Part shown: positions 37,127 through 46,248 of the stretch, piece by piece
Numbering within the stretch: the stretch's first letter is position 1
Layout: every line of letters begins with the position of its first letter
Source: Nonomuraea deserti
Lineage (GTDB): Bacteria; Actinomycetota; Actinomycetes; Streptosporangiales; Streptosporangiaceae
Direction of reading: 5' to 3'
NCBI RefSeq assembly: GCF_004348685.1
Contig: NZ_SMKO01000028.1
Span: forward strand, 1 to 64,000
Length of the DNA: 64,000 nucleotides
Translations under genes and position numbers: made by a program
Notes under the pieces: model-generated
What the model was told of the DNA's origin: nothing
Seen by the model: only the letters and a program-made list of their open reading frames with translations
The model's database searches: none

Positions 37127-37738
37127 ATGCCACGCCTAAATCTCCCCTCAGTCCTGCGTGAGCGTCTTCTCCTTGAGGTGTACCGGCAAGCGGATCAGAT
37201 GGACTGGGAGTTCCTAAGCAATACCGAAAAGACAGCCCAATACCGCAAGTGGGTGGAAGATCCACGAGTTGGGGGCGCGCTGATCGAGCATCACGCAGAG
37301 AAAGACATCCGAGTCTGGCTCAAAGACGTTCCAATGAAGGAGTACGCCCGATCGCAAGAGGGGATTGGGCACTACGTTCGGTATATACCCACCCGCTTTC
37401 GGGGCCCTGAGGAGGTTGCTAGAGCTGCCTTCGGTTCAGATTGGGCCGTAGTCCCTGACACGGTCGACGTGAAGCCCAATCACTGCCTGACATCTAATGG
37501 CAGGATCGAGCGCTATGTGTTTTGGGGTCGGGATGCACAGTTCAAAGATCTTCTCTACGCAGCTCTTGAGATCGCGGTAACGAAGGGGCATGACCCAGCC
37601 GTCGTGATCACGACACGGGATGGCGAACACGTCCCCGAAGAAGGCAAGGAATTGCATAAACGTATTGCCGCGCACTGCAAGATTGATATTAGCTACCTCC
37701 ACCGCTCTATGATCCGGAATCCGGACTACATCGGATAG
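37127..37738 (+). CDS. 203-residue protein of the defence operon
   Basis: Follows the helicase gene by nine bases, with GGAG seven bases before the ATG, so it belongs to the ATPase-helicase operon. It begins with helices (LRERLLLEVYRQADQMDWEF) and has a central GIGHYVRYIPTRFRGPEEVA and an alpha-beta C-terminus (DPAVVITTRDGEHVPEE). No catalytic motif is evident. It may be a specificity or regulatory subunit of the system; I do not recognise its family. Confidence 0.7.
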   Translation: MPRLNLPSVLRERLLLEVYRQADQMDWEFLSNTEKTAQYRKWVEDPRVGGALIEHHAEKDIRVWLKDVPMKEYARSQEGIGHYVRYIPTRFRGPEEVARAAFGSDWAVVPDTVDVKPNHCLTSNGRIERYVFWGRDAQFKDLLYAALEIAVTKGHDPAVVITTRDGEHVPEEGKELHKRIAAHCKIDISYLHRSMIRNPDYIG

Positions 37739-37804
37739 ACCGCCGGCCCACTACAAGATCAGCTACGCGATCTCCTTGCCAGCATCAGTGAACCTATTTC
37801 AGGC

Positions 37805-38578
37805 TCACGCGGCTTGAGCGACGCGATGGTTTTGAAGGACGGCGATGGCCTTGCAGAGGTGGCCGGCCTTTGACGGGCTACAGCGGAGCTTTCGGAGGAT
37901 CTTCCAGCTCTTGAGCTGGGCATTTGCGCGTTCTCCGGGTCCGCGGAGCTTGGCGTGGGCGCGATTGGCCTGCTTCTGGGACTCGAGCTTTTTCCTGCCC
38001 TTGTACGGGGTGAGCACTGGGCCCTCGGCTCCCTGATACGCCTTGTCCGCCAGGGTGATGATCCCGGCCTGTTCCAGTGCACGCAGAATGCCCCAGATGC
38101 GGGCAGCGGTCAGATCGTGCGCCTTGCCGGGCAGCGCGCCCGAGGTCCACAGGATCATCCCATCTGGTGAGGCGATGACCTGCACGTTCATGCCATGTAC
38201 GCGGTGCTTGCCGGAGAAGTACGGCCGGTCGGCCTTGATCCGGTCAGTGCAGATCAGGGTGCCGTCCAGCACCAGGTAGTGCAGCCCGTCCCGCTGGGCC
38301 TTGCGCAGTGCCTGACCAAGCTTGGGCGAGCGGGCCGACAGCAGCCCCACCGTCTCCTCCACGTATCGCCACGCGGTAGCCGTCGATACCCCGAAGCCGG
38401 CGCCGAGTTCGGCGTAGGTCTCGCCCTTGCGCAGGTAGACCAGCACAAGCAGGGCCTGCCGGCCGGGGTTGAGCCGCCGCCAGGGCGACCTCATCGTCTT
38501 GCGGTGCCTGCGGATCACCCCGGCGACGTAGTTCAGGCTCTGATGCGACAAATCGACGGCGGCACGATAGAAAAGCAC
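37805..38578 (-). CDS. IS5-family transposase (DDE_Tnp_4 type), apparently intact
   Basis: A 257-residue DDE transposase. An N-terminal helix-turn-helix (ETYAELGAGFGVSTATAWRY) precedes the acidic triad: Asp in YLVLDGTLI, Asp in ITLADKAYQG and Glu in GPGERANAQLKSWKIL. The frame is open from ATG to stop with no lesion, so the copy may be active. A 3' scrap of a relative survives at 16.09 kb. I could not define its terminal inverted repeats with confidence; a hairpin at 38581-38638 lies directly upstream. Confidence 0.87.
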   Translation of the reverse strand: MLFYRAAVDLSHQSLNYVAGVIRRHRKTMRSPWRRLNPGRQALLVLVYLRKGETYAELGAGFGVSTATAWRYVEETVGLLSARSPKLGQALRKAQRDGLHYLVLDGTLICTDRIKADRPYFSGKHRVHGMNVQVIASPDGMILWTSGALPGKAHDLTAARIWGILRALEQAGIITLADKAYQGAEGPVLTPYKGRKKLESQKQANRAHAKLRGPGERANAQLKSWKILRKLRCSPSKAGHLCKAIAVLQNHRVAQAA

Positions 38579-38580
38579 CT

Positions 38581-38638
38581 GAAGCTCCTGGTGGCGACGG
38601 TGTGGATTGTGGTGATCAACCCGTCTACCAGGAGCTTC
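38581..38638. repeat. Perfect 12-bp inverted repeat upstream of the IS5 transposase
   Basis: GAAGCTCCTGGT at 38581-38592 recurs as its exact complement at 38627-38638, separated by 34 bases. It sits three bases beyond the transposase start codon, where it could fold in the transcript leader or serve as a transposase-binding site. Confidence 0.7.
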
Positions 38639-38841
38639 TTGCTGTTAGCGGCCAAACCGCGTCATCGCGATCATGCTGTGACCAGGACACTCGCCGCGGA
38701 GCCTGTAGGGTCGGGAGCTGGCGCGGTGGCGTCTCCTGGCGGTAGGGCTCGGGGCCTTTCTTCCGCCGGTTTCCCGGTCGGCTGCGCTCTCCCCGATGAC
38801 CATGGCCAGGTTCGTGGCTCCGTTTCCAGCTCCCGCCGCAT

Positions 38842-38875
38842 CGAACCGGGCGTGCGGTTCTCCCGCACCCGGCTC
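38842..38875 (-). ncRNA. Group II intron domain V
   Basis: Read on the minus strand, 34 bases begin GAGCC, contain the catalytic AGC, and fold as a long GC stem (GGGTGCGG with CCGCACGCCC) closed by a GAGAA loop and ending GGTTCG. This is the expected size and layout of domain V, the catalytic heart of the intron. Confidence 0.85.
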
Positions 38876-40269
38876 ACCGACGCCGTTCACCGGCGGCATT
38901 CGGTTTCACCCGCCAGGGCTTGCCCGCCCTGGGTGCGACGACGATTCCATACAAACTGATCAGACCGAGGTCCGGCGGCCGGGAGTTGAGCAACACCTGC
39001 CAGCCGAACGCCATACTGCGGCGGTGCCGTCGGCGCATGAACTGCGCCAACCGCCACTGCGCATATCGTCTGATCTTGCTGAGGCGCTGAGCCGAATGTC
39101 CGTAGCGGAAATATCCAACCCAACCACGCAGGAAGGCGTTCAGCCTGTCCACGATCGCCTCCGGCCACAGCAGCATCCACCGCCGGGAGGTGATCTCCCG
39201 GATCCGGTCACGGGCGTGCTGCATAGCCTTGTCCGCGGGCCAGCGAGCCAGGAACGTCACCTTCGGCTTGCCCCGGTCCCCTCGCGAACGGACCAGACGG
39301 TGATGAAAGCCCAGGAAATCAAAACCGTCACCACCGACATCCAGGTGAATGATGCGGGTCTTGGCCGCCTTCGGCTCCAGGCCGAGTCCGGCCAGCAGCT
39401 CGACCAGCCGGGCCAGCGCCCGTTCGGCCTGACTGCGCGACCAGCACATCACAACCACGTCGTCGGCGAACCGCACCATCGCCCCATCCCCGCCGTCCCA
39501 CGCCCGATCTAATCGGTGCAGGTAGACGTTGCAGAGCAACGGTGAGACCGGACCGCCCTGCGGAGTTCCGGTGACCGGCCGCCGCACCTGCCCATCCTGC
39601 ATCGCCCCCGCGCGCGCGCAGGATCGCGCGCAGCAGCGTGAGAACGGACTGGTCGCAGACGCGTTCCTCGATCGCGTGCATCAACTTGTCATGCGGGATC
39701 GCCGAAAAGCAGTCGGCGATGTCCGTCTCGACCACCCACCGGCGGCCCCGCGCACACTCGTCGATGAGCACCTGCAGGGCATCGTGCGCCGACCGCTTCG
39801 GCCGGAAGCCGAACGAGCAGTCGGCCATGTCGGCCTCGAAGACCGGCTCGAGCACGATCTTCACCGCCGCCTGCACAATCCGATCCCGAACAGCGGGAAT
39901 CGACAACGGGCGATACTGATCCTTCAGCCCAGGCTTGGGGATCAGAACCCTCCGCGCCGGCAGCGGCCGATATCGCCGCTCCCGCAGTTCGGCGGCCACC
40001 TCGTCCAGGAGCCGGTCGACTCCGTACTCCTCGACCTGGGCCACACTGGTCTTGTCGATGCCCGGTGCGCCGTTGTTGGTGCGCACCGCCACCCACGCGC
40101 GCTGCAGCATGTCTCTGCGGCAGACCTTGTCGAACAGCGCGTGGAACCTCCGTCCGGGATCGGCCTTGGCCGCCCGGTAAAGCGCATGCTGCAAGGCACG
40201 GACCGGATCACGCGGAACCCGTGGCTCCCGCGATCCCTTCGCGGCGGGACTAGCCTGACCGGCACTCAC
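38874..40269 (-). pseudogene. Group II intron reverse transcriptase/maturase, frameshifted
   Basis: Copies the intron and helps it splice. The 5' frame from GTG at 40269 carries NNGAPGIDKTSV, YRPLSIPAVRDRIVQAA and SFGFRPKRSAHDAL. Near 39610, within a GC-dinucleotide run, the frame shifts. The continuation starts MQDGQVRRPVTGTPQGGPVS and holds the active site MVRFADDVVVMC, then maturase and C-terminal regions (FLGFHHRLV, YFRYGHSAQRLSKIRRYAQW). Because the shift precedes the FADD motif, the unshifted product is dead. A slippage artefact in the low-complexity run is possible. Confidence 0.85.
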
Positions 40270-40734
40270 CGGGCCCCTCCTCGACAGTCACTGCGCATCG
40301 ACGAAGCAGCGGCCCTTCCCATCGCCGCCGGTTGTGTTGTCCGGTCGGCTCGATCAGTACTACGGCCGCCTCCGACGCCCACCCGGCTCACCACCCACTT
40401 CCCGGCTCCGACCGGTTATAGGGCGCGACGCTCCGGCAACACGATCATCCGCAGGTTGCCGGGCCGGGGAGGGCCTCCCCAGTTCCCGCCGCCACTATCG
40501 ATGCGTTCCGCGCCCCATACGCCGGGGAGTCCCTGACGGCTGCACTTCCAGGCTCTTCACCGCGTCCATGGCCTTCGCCCCGGTTTCGAGAGGCTCGGCA
40601 CTCCCTCGTCCCACCCCGAGGGGCGGGCTGAGTAACGACGCCGCAGGCTTCGCTTCATGCTACAGAGGGTGAATTACTGAGGTGTCACCTCGTGGTTGCC
40701 TGTGCGGGGCGGGGTTGGGGAGTATGCCGGTGGG

Positions 40735-41812
40735 ATGCGTTATCCGGATGGTGGTGGTCTGACCCCGGCGGCGCGCGCCAAGCGTGAACAGGTCCGCTTG
40801 GAGGCTGCCGGGTTGTTCGCCGCGGGCGTGTCGCCGCCTGAGGTGGCCAGGAAGCTGCGGGTCTCTCGTAAGTCGGCCTATGTCTGGCATCGGGCTTGGC
40901 GTACGGCGGGAGTTGAGGCGCTGGAGTCGAAAGGGCCGGGTGGGCCGCGCTGCCGGCTGAGCGAGGCGCAGGTGCAGCGGCTGGAGGCGGCGCTGGACGC
41001 CGGTCCTGCAGTCTGGGGGTGGACCGAGGATCAGCGCTGGACCCTGGCCCGGGTCGCGGTGCTGATCGGCCGGTTGTTCCACGTCACCTACACCCCGCGC
41101 GGAGTGTCCTATCTGCTGCACCGGCTAAAGGCTGGAGCCCGCAGGCGCCCCAGCGCAAGGCGGCCGAACGCGACGACGAGAAGATCGCCACCTGGGTGAA
41201 GGACACCTGGCCGCTGGCGGGACCACCGCGCGGGACCAGGACGCGTGGATCTGCTTCGCCGACGAAGCAGGCCAATCACTGAGGCCGCCCAAGGCCCGTA
41301 CCTGGTCCCGCCGCGGACACACCCCCATCGTCACCGTCTCGGGCAAGGGCTCCGGCCGCGTCAACCTCGCCGGGCTGATCTGCGTCAAACCGGGGCAGCG
41401 GACCCGGCTGCTGTTCCGCATCAGGATCTACCGGCGGCGCAAGCACGAACGCAAAGGGTTCGGCGAGAACGACTACGCCCGCTTACTCGACGCCGCCCAC
41501 CAGCAGCTCGGCGGCCCGATCGTGCTCATCTGGGACAACGTCAACATCCACGTCGATGCCCTGATGCGCAGCCTGATCGACGCACGCCCGTGGCTGACGG
41601 TGTTCCACCTGCCGGCCTACGCGCCCGAACTCAACCCGGTGGAGATGGCGTGGTCACACCTCAAACGCTCCCTGGGCAACCTGGCCCCCTGCACCCTCGA
41701 CGACCTCGCCCAGGTCATCCGCAGCCGGCTCAAACGCATGCAGTACCGACCCGACCTCCTGAACGCCTTCCTGGCACACACCGACCTGATCATCAACCCG
41801 AGATCGACATGA
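40735..41812 (+). pseudogene. IS630-family transposase, two frameshifts
   Basis: The N-terminal helix-turn-helix part (AARAKREQVRLEAAGLFAAG, KLRVSRKSAYVWHRAW) is in frame from ATG at 40735. Frame changes occur near 41129 and 41217. The rest reads WICFADEAGQSLRPP (first Asp), IVLIWDNVNIHVDALM (second Asp) and HLPAYAPELNPVEMAWSHLK (Glu), the IS630 DDE triad, ending at TGA 41812. All motifs survive, so the breaks are recent. Confidence 0.85.
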
Positions 41813-42138
41813 AACCCCAGACTTTCATCCTCTGTACGGACCGCACCGTCGCTCCCCCATTTACAGGGCCTATGACGCTGGGCTTCGACCCCGCCCGTTT
41901 CCAGACGAAGCCGCCAGCCTGCTACCGGGCCTCCTGGCACCTACCCGGACCGGACTTTCACCGGCAAGCGACGACGAGCTTACGAACAACAAGATCCACC
42001 GCTACGTCACGGCTTCACCTCCTGCTCTGCTGGGCGCACGGAAAAGGTTCAGTATGCGACGCCCCGAGGCGCCACGAAGGGCGCCACTCCCGGCAAGAGA
42101 GGCGCCCTCGGTAGCCCCGCGATCTCTTAGCTTGTCGT
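41813..42138. other. Space between two transposase remnants, no gene supported
   Basis: A plus-strand frame continues here but looks noncoding. Terminal sequences of the two neighbouring elements are expected in this stretch; none was fixed. Confidence 0.35.
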
Positions 42139-43005
42139 TTAACCTGCCTGCTCGCGGTGCTCGGTGAGTGATGCCGCGCGTTTAGCGGTCTTTCCTACCT
42201 CGTGATGAGGGGCGAGGACGCGGTTCCTTGATCCCTTGGGGCGTCCGGGACCGGCGCTCGTGGGTTTGGGTGCGCTGGCGGGTGGGGGCAGGCTCGTGCG
42301 GAGGTGGCGAAACCCCCGGCGGACACGAGCGGGGGTGAGCCGCTCGGACGGCAGCGGCCTCTCCCACGGGCGGCGCAGGTCCTTGGCGAGGGGGCGAGCG
42401 AGACGAAGCTGGGTGTAGGCCGCAAGGATCAGCCACGTCCAGCGGTCGGCGGCATAGGGGTCGCGGATCTTCGGGGCGGTCCAGCCCAGGGTCTGCTTCC
42501 ACATTCTGAACGTGTGCTCCAGGTCGAATCTGCGGAGGAAGGCCTGCCAGAGCCGGTCCAGATGGGCGGCGGTGATGCCGATGGCCGAGGTCCACAGCCA
42601 CACCGGCTTGGGATCGCGGTCGCCGGGCAGGTGCTCGACCTGTAGATGGATGAGGGTGCCCTCGACGACCGGGAGCTCGCCGACATGATCGATCCAGGCG
42701 CTGCGGCGACCCAGCCGAGGGTGCAGCCGGTCCCAGCAGGAGGCGACCGCCGTGCCGTACCGGCTGGTGGCGGTGCTCGTGACGTGCTGTGGCTCGCCCC
42801 AACTGGTCTCATCCTTCATCCGGAAGTCGTCCCCGTGTTTGGGTGGACGTCCGCCACCGGGGCTGGCCAGCAGAAACTCCTCCCGCGACGGGGCGGGGCG
42901 CAGCAGCACCCGATCCGAGCGCAACCGGCCCAGTACCTCCACTGGCAGGCCGTCCAGGAGGAAGGCCAGCCGGGGCACGTCGTAGCCGGCGTCGACCACG
43001 CACTG
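42139..43005 (-). pseudogene. Transposase (NF041680-like, DDE), N-terminus missing
   Basis: The C-terminal two-thirds of an IS4/IS701-like transposase: VVDAGYDVPRLAFLL (second Asp region), then VEHLPGDRDPKPVWLW, FDLEHTFRMWKQTLGW (Glu region) and an RPKGSRNR basic tail. Homology stops at about 43005, where the opposite-strand relic at 43014 begins. The join removed the transposase N-terminus and the neighbour's 5' end together, pointing to a deletion after insertion. Confidence 0.78.
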
Positions 43006-43013
43006 ACCTCGGT

Positions 43014-43995
43014 CAGTTATGCCAATCCATGGAACCCGCGGGTAGCCGACGTGTTGCGGCCCTCGGCCGCCAAGGACGGGGTCAGGGTGTCCGGAAGGTC
43101 GCCTCCCGATCTGCTGAACGCTGCTGAGACCGACGACCAGGCATTCGAAGAGCTTGTTGTGCTCAGGGCGCCCCACTGGCTGGCCGCATTCGACATCATC
43201 GACGCCGATCGAGGGTCGATGGGGGCGCAGCAACTGCGTATGGACGCCGCCGACCCACATGACGACTCGGCCGAGTCTGAGCGGCGGATCCGGCGCAGCG
43301 TCACCAACGCGATCATCGCGATGCGCGCCGACCGCGCGCGGACTGTCGGCCTGCTTCGCGAGCTTGCTGCGGCCATGGACGAAGGCCGGGCTCCTCAGCC
43401 CGTAGACCCGGACGGACGGCCGGAACCGGAGAACACCCCCGCGAGCCAGGCCTGGTTCGACCGAACCTTTCCCAAAGCGGTACAGAGTGTGGGCCGTCCG
43501 TCCAGCGTCCGCATGGAGATCGCGGCGGCTCCTGAAGAGACCGACTCCGGCACGGTGGAGCGCCTGCGAGGGGAACTAAGCGCTCTGCTGGACGGCATCA
43601 GGGAGAGCATCCGCAGCGTTCCGGAGATCGCCGAAGAGATCCGCGAGCGAGCCCGCGGGGCAGGCATCGCGCTGCCGCTCACCACGACGCGGGCCGACGA
43701 GATGGTGGTGCAGCTTGCCCAAATGGCCAGGGCCATGCGCGAGTTGCCGGACGTGATCCTCTCGCTGGCGGACGCCGAGGATGACCGGGTCCGGCCATTC
43801 CCTGCGGTTCACACCCTCGCGGGTCAGAACCGCAGGGGTCTCGCCGCGAGCCGCGCTGTCCCATCGGGGGTGGGTATCGAGCTGGGCAGGCAGCAAAACA
43901 CACTCTTTCTCTCACGGCGACAGGCGAACGGCGAGTACACGAAGAAACTTGTCGATGACATCGACGCACCAACAGCCTGCTGCCCGAACCTATAA
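43014..43995 (+). pseudogene. 5'-truncated relative of the 46.2 kb large protein
   Basis: An open frame with no start of its own. It runs from SYANPWNPRVADVLRP to a TAA at 43995, about 326 codons. Its order of motifs matches the C-terminal third of the 826-residue protein: RRSVTNAIIAMRA against RRTPTNAILALVRA, AWFDRTFPKAV against AWYDSMFPKIA, then VERLRGELSALLDGIRES against MTRLRGELPGQLEQGREG. It ends in helical coiled-coil-like segments. The N-terminal part was lost at the junction with the 42139-43005 transposase. Confidence 0.75.
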
Positions 43996-44131
43996 GGCTT
44001 GAAGCGAAGATTCCCAGGTCGGGGCTCCTCACTGAGCGCTTGCTCCACCTACACACGCCAGTCGCCTCTACAGCAATCTCGCATGGACGAAATCTTCGAC
44101 GTCAGTATCGTGGATGCCGTATGGTGATCCA

Positions 44132-45535
44132 ATGTCACATCTACCCTTTGATGGCCTCTCTTCAACGGAGTTCGAACGGTTCTGTCTCAGGCTCTTGGAA
44201 GGGTTGGGGTTCAAGAACACAGAATGGCGCAAGGGGGCGGTAGGCGATTACAGCCCCGCGGACGGCGGCTACGACCTCGAAATGATGCTGACGAGACACG
44301 ATCCGGATGGCTGGGAATACCAAGAGACGTGGTTTGTCGAGTGCAAGCAACGCAAGAAAGCGCTGTCGTTCAACGAAATAAGTTCACTACTTAGCTTAGA
44401 CGAAGAAGCCGACGTTCTTCTACTCATGCTGGATGGACACATCTCACGCCAGGCACGCGAGAAGCTCGGACAGTGGCAGAATCGACATCCTCAGACCAGG
44501 CTGCGAATTTGGGAACGCCATAATCTTGAAGACCTATGTACCCAAGAAAAAGCTCGGGCCCTCGACTCTAACGGAACCCCCTTTTCAGATTTCCTAGTGA
44601 CTTCAAGTAGGGTCAGATCGCAAGATCCCATCGTGCGCCGTGCGGCCCTTGCCGCACTCGAACGAATCGGGATCGCCCACCCAAACTTTCGACAACCCGT
44701 TGTAGACACGGTGTGTCAGTACCTCCGCGCCCCCGCCGAATCTCATGATCAAGATGTACGACGCTTCGCCCAGAGTATCCTTCAGCGCTGGCTCACCGGT
44801 CTTGATGACCGCCTTGAACCCGTGGCCGACGACGAGATTTGGCAAGATATCGACCTCGACCTAAGTGGCGCACATCTAGTTGACTTTCGATTCGTCTCAG
44901 GGCGCGCAACGCGGGCGATATTCAAGGACGTGCGCTTCGCTGGTGTGACTAGATTTGGGCACACCTCCTTCCGCCACCACGCCGACTTCTCCGGCTCGGT
45001 TTTCCATGACAGCGTGGACTTCACGTCCTGCACCTTTGCCCTTGGTGCTGATTTTAGTAGAACCACATTTCACGACTGGTCAAGCTTCTACAGTGCAAGG
45101 TTCGATGGCTATGCCGATTTCTCAGCATCCCACCACGTCGATGAGGCTTCATTCCGGCGCACCAGGTTCGACCAACCGGCCAGCTTCGTGTCCGCCGCAT
45201 TTCAAAAGGGCGCAACCTTCGAAAGGGCAATCTTCGAGCAAGACATCTTCTTCGACAACACCCACTTCGGAGAATTCGGATGCTTCGAAAGTGCCACCTT
45301 CCAAACCGTGGTCTCGTTCTGCGGCTCAACAGTGGACGGCGACATGGACTTCTCCCACACGACGAACCGTGGCCGCGGCCTATACCGGCAAGTGTGGCCT
45401 GCGGGGTGGTCATCACCGTACAGAAATTGCCTAGCCGTGGTACGTGAGGAAGATATGCCTGACTCCCAGGACAGCCTGTGTGAGGACTGTACGCCAACTA
45501 AACGGTGCTTCCTCAGAGAGACTGAAGAGAGCTGA
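44132..45535 (+). CDS. Mrr-like nuclease fused to pentapeptide-type repeats
   Basis: About 467 residues. The N-terminal 120 form a restriction-endonuclease-like domain (LSSTEFERFCLRLLEGLGF, DGGYDLEMML, WFVECKQRKKALS) with the Asp and ExK core of Mrr-type nucleases. A helical linker follows. Residues about 240-430 are repeats of the A-x-F-x-x-x-x-F type (FRHHADFSGSVFHDSVDFTS, AAFQKGATFERAIF) that fold as a DNA-mimicking right-handed helix. The tail has four cysteines (CEDCTPTKRC). Lower GC than neighbours suggests import. I chose the ATG at 44132 (MSHLPFDGLS); 44114 is also in frame. Nuclease plus DNA-mimic in one chain is unusual. Confidence 0.78.
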   Translation: MSHLPFDGLSSTEFERFCLRLLEGLGFKNTEWRKGAVGDYSPADGGYDLEMMLTRHDPDGWEYQETWFVECKQRKKALSFNEISSLLSLDEEADVLLLMLDGHISRQAREKLGQWQNRHPQTRLRIWERHNLEDLCTQEKARALDSNGTPFSDFLVTSSRVRSQDPIVRRAALAALERIGIAHPNFRQPVVDTVCQYLRAPAESHDQDVRRFAQSILQRWLTGLDDRLEPVADDEIWQDIDLDLSGAHLVDFRFVSGRATRAIFKDVRFAGVTRFGHTSFRHHADFSGSVFHDSVDFTSCTFALGADFSRTTFHDWSSFYSARFDGYADFSASHHVDEASFRRTRFDQPASFVSAAFQKGATFERAIFEQDIFFDNTHFGEFGCFESATFQTVVSFCGSTVDGDMDFSHTTNRGRGLYRQVWPAGWSSPYRNCLAVVREEDMPDSQDSLCEDCTPTKRCFLRETEES

Positions 45536-45631
45536 CAGCAACACGGAGGTTGACATCAAGTCCTCGCTGATCATCTGGGCGTGACCGTGCTGGTCCGACC
45601 AGCAGTGGCACTCCGGAAGTGATGCTCCTCG

Positions 45632-45790
45632 GCGATCCTGCCGGCCTGCGCGCGCAAGACCCCGCAGATCATCGAGATGCTGCCCCTGCTGTATCCGCAT
45701 GGGCTGTCGTCAGGCGATTTCGTCCTCGCACCGGGGCAGTTCCTCGGCTCGGCCAGCGGCCTGTCCGCCTCGGTCGTCAGTCACCGATGG
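45632..45790 (+). pseudogene. IS256-family transposase fragment
   Basis: About 50 codons read ARKTPQIIEMLPLLYPHGLS then GDFVLAPGQFLGSASGLSAS, which is the segment around the first catalytic region of Mutator/IS256 transposases (LPLLYLHGLSxxDF). Nothing recognisable precedes or follows, so this is a small scrap. The rest of 45536-46248 holds no supported gene. Confidence 0.65.
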
Positions 45791-46248
45791 AGCGAGCCGC
45801 TCGCTGACGGTTTCGGGTCAGCTGTGATTCTTGGATGAGCTTTACGCATCCAGCCGACGATTGCCGCGTAGCCAAGGTTGAGATGAAAAGGAATCTTTGG
45901 TGATTCTTTACACACGCTTGGCCAGCTTTTACTCTTATGGGGCACGTCAGTGGTCCTGACGAAACCGCCTGCCCGTGCCACCGTCGGTGGAGGGCTGAAG
46001 GAGTAGCGCTGCATCCCGGATCCATGAGGTCTCTGGACACAGGCACACGCTCCATAGGTGGCCTCGAAGGGGCAGACGGTCTTTGCCGATGCGGTCTTGT
46101 TGGAGCGCAGCGGTGACGGCGGCCCGCCCAATGCTCTGTGGAAAGGAGCGTTGCGGCTCGGGTGCGTGCCGCATCCGGTGACCGCTGGATGCGCGGGATC
46201 GCGCCCGGGGCCACGTGTGCCCGCCGGGAGAAGGACCGTTTGCCTGCG

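Larger units (their letters stand above)
38690..40680 (-). mobile_element. Group II intron, retroelement
   Basis: A self-splicing mobile intron on the minus strand, supported by a maturase/reverse transcriptase frame and a classic domain V directly after it. Domain I-IV RNA should fill about 40270-40680 and domain VI should lie just below 38842. I could not fix either boundary to the base. It is sandwiched between an IS5 and an IS630 copy. A 5'-flank scrap of the same intron type lies at 55.88 kb. Confidence 0.7.

Noticed and set aside
41813..42114. A plus-strand frame continuing after the IS630 relic
   Set aside because: Reads across the presumed element end without recognisable domains or a start of its own.
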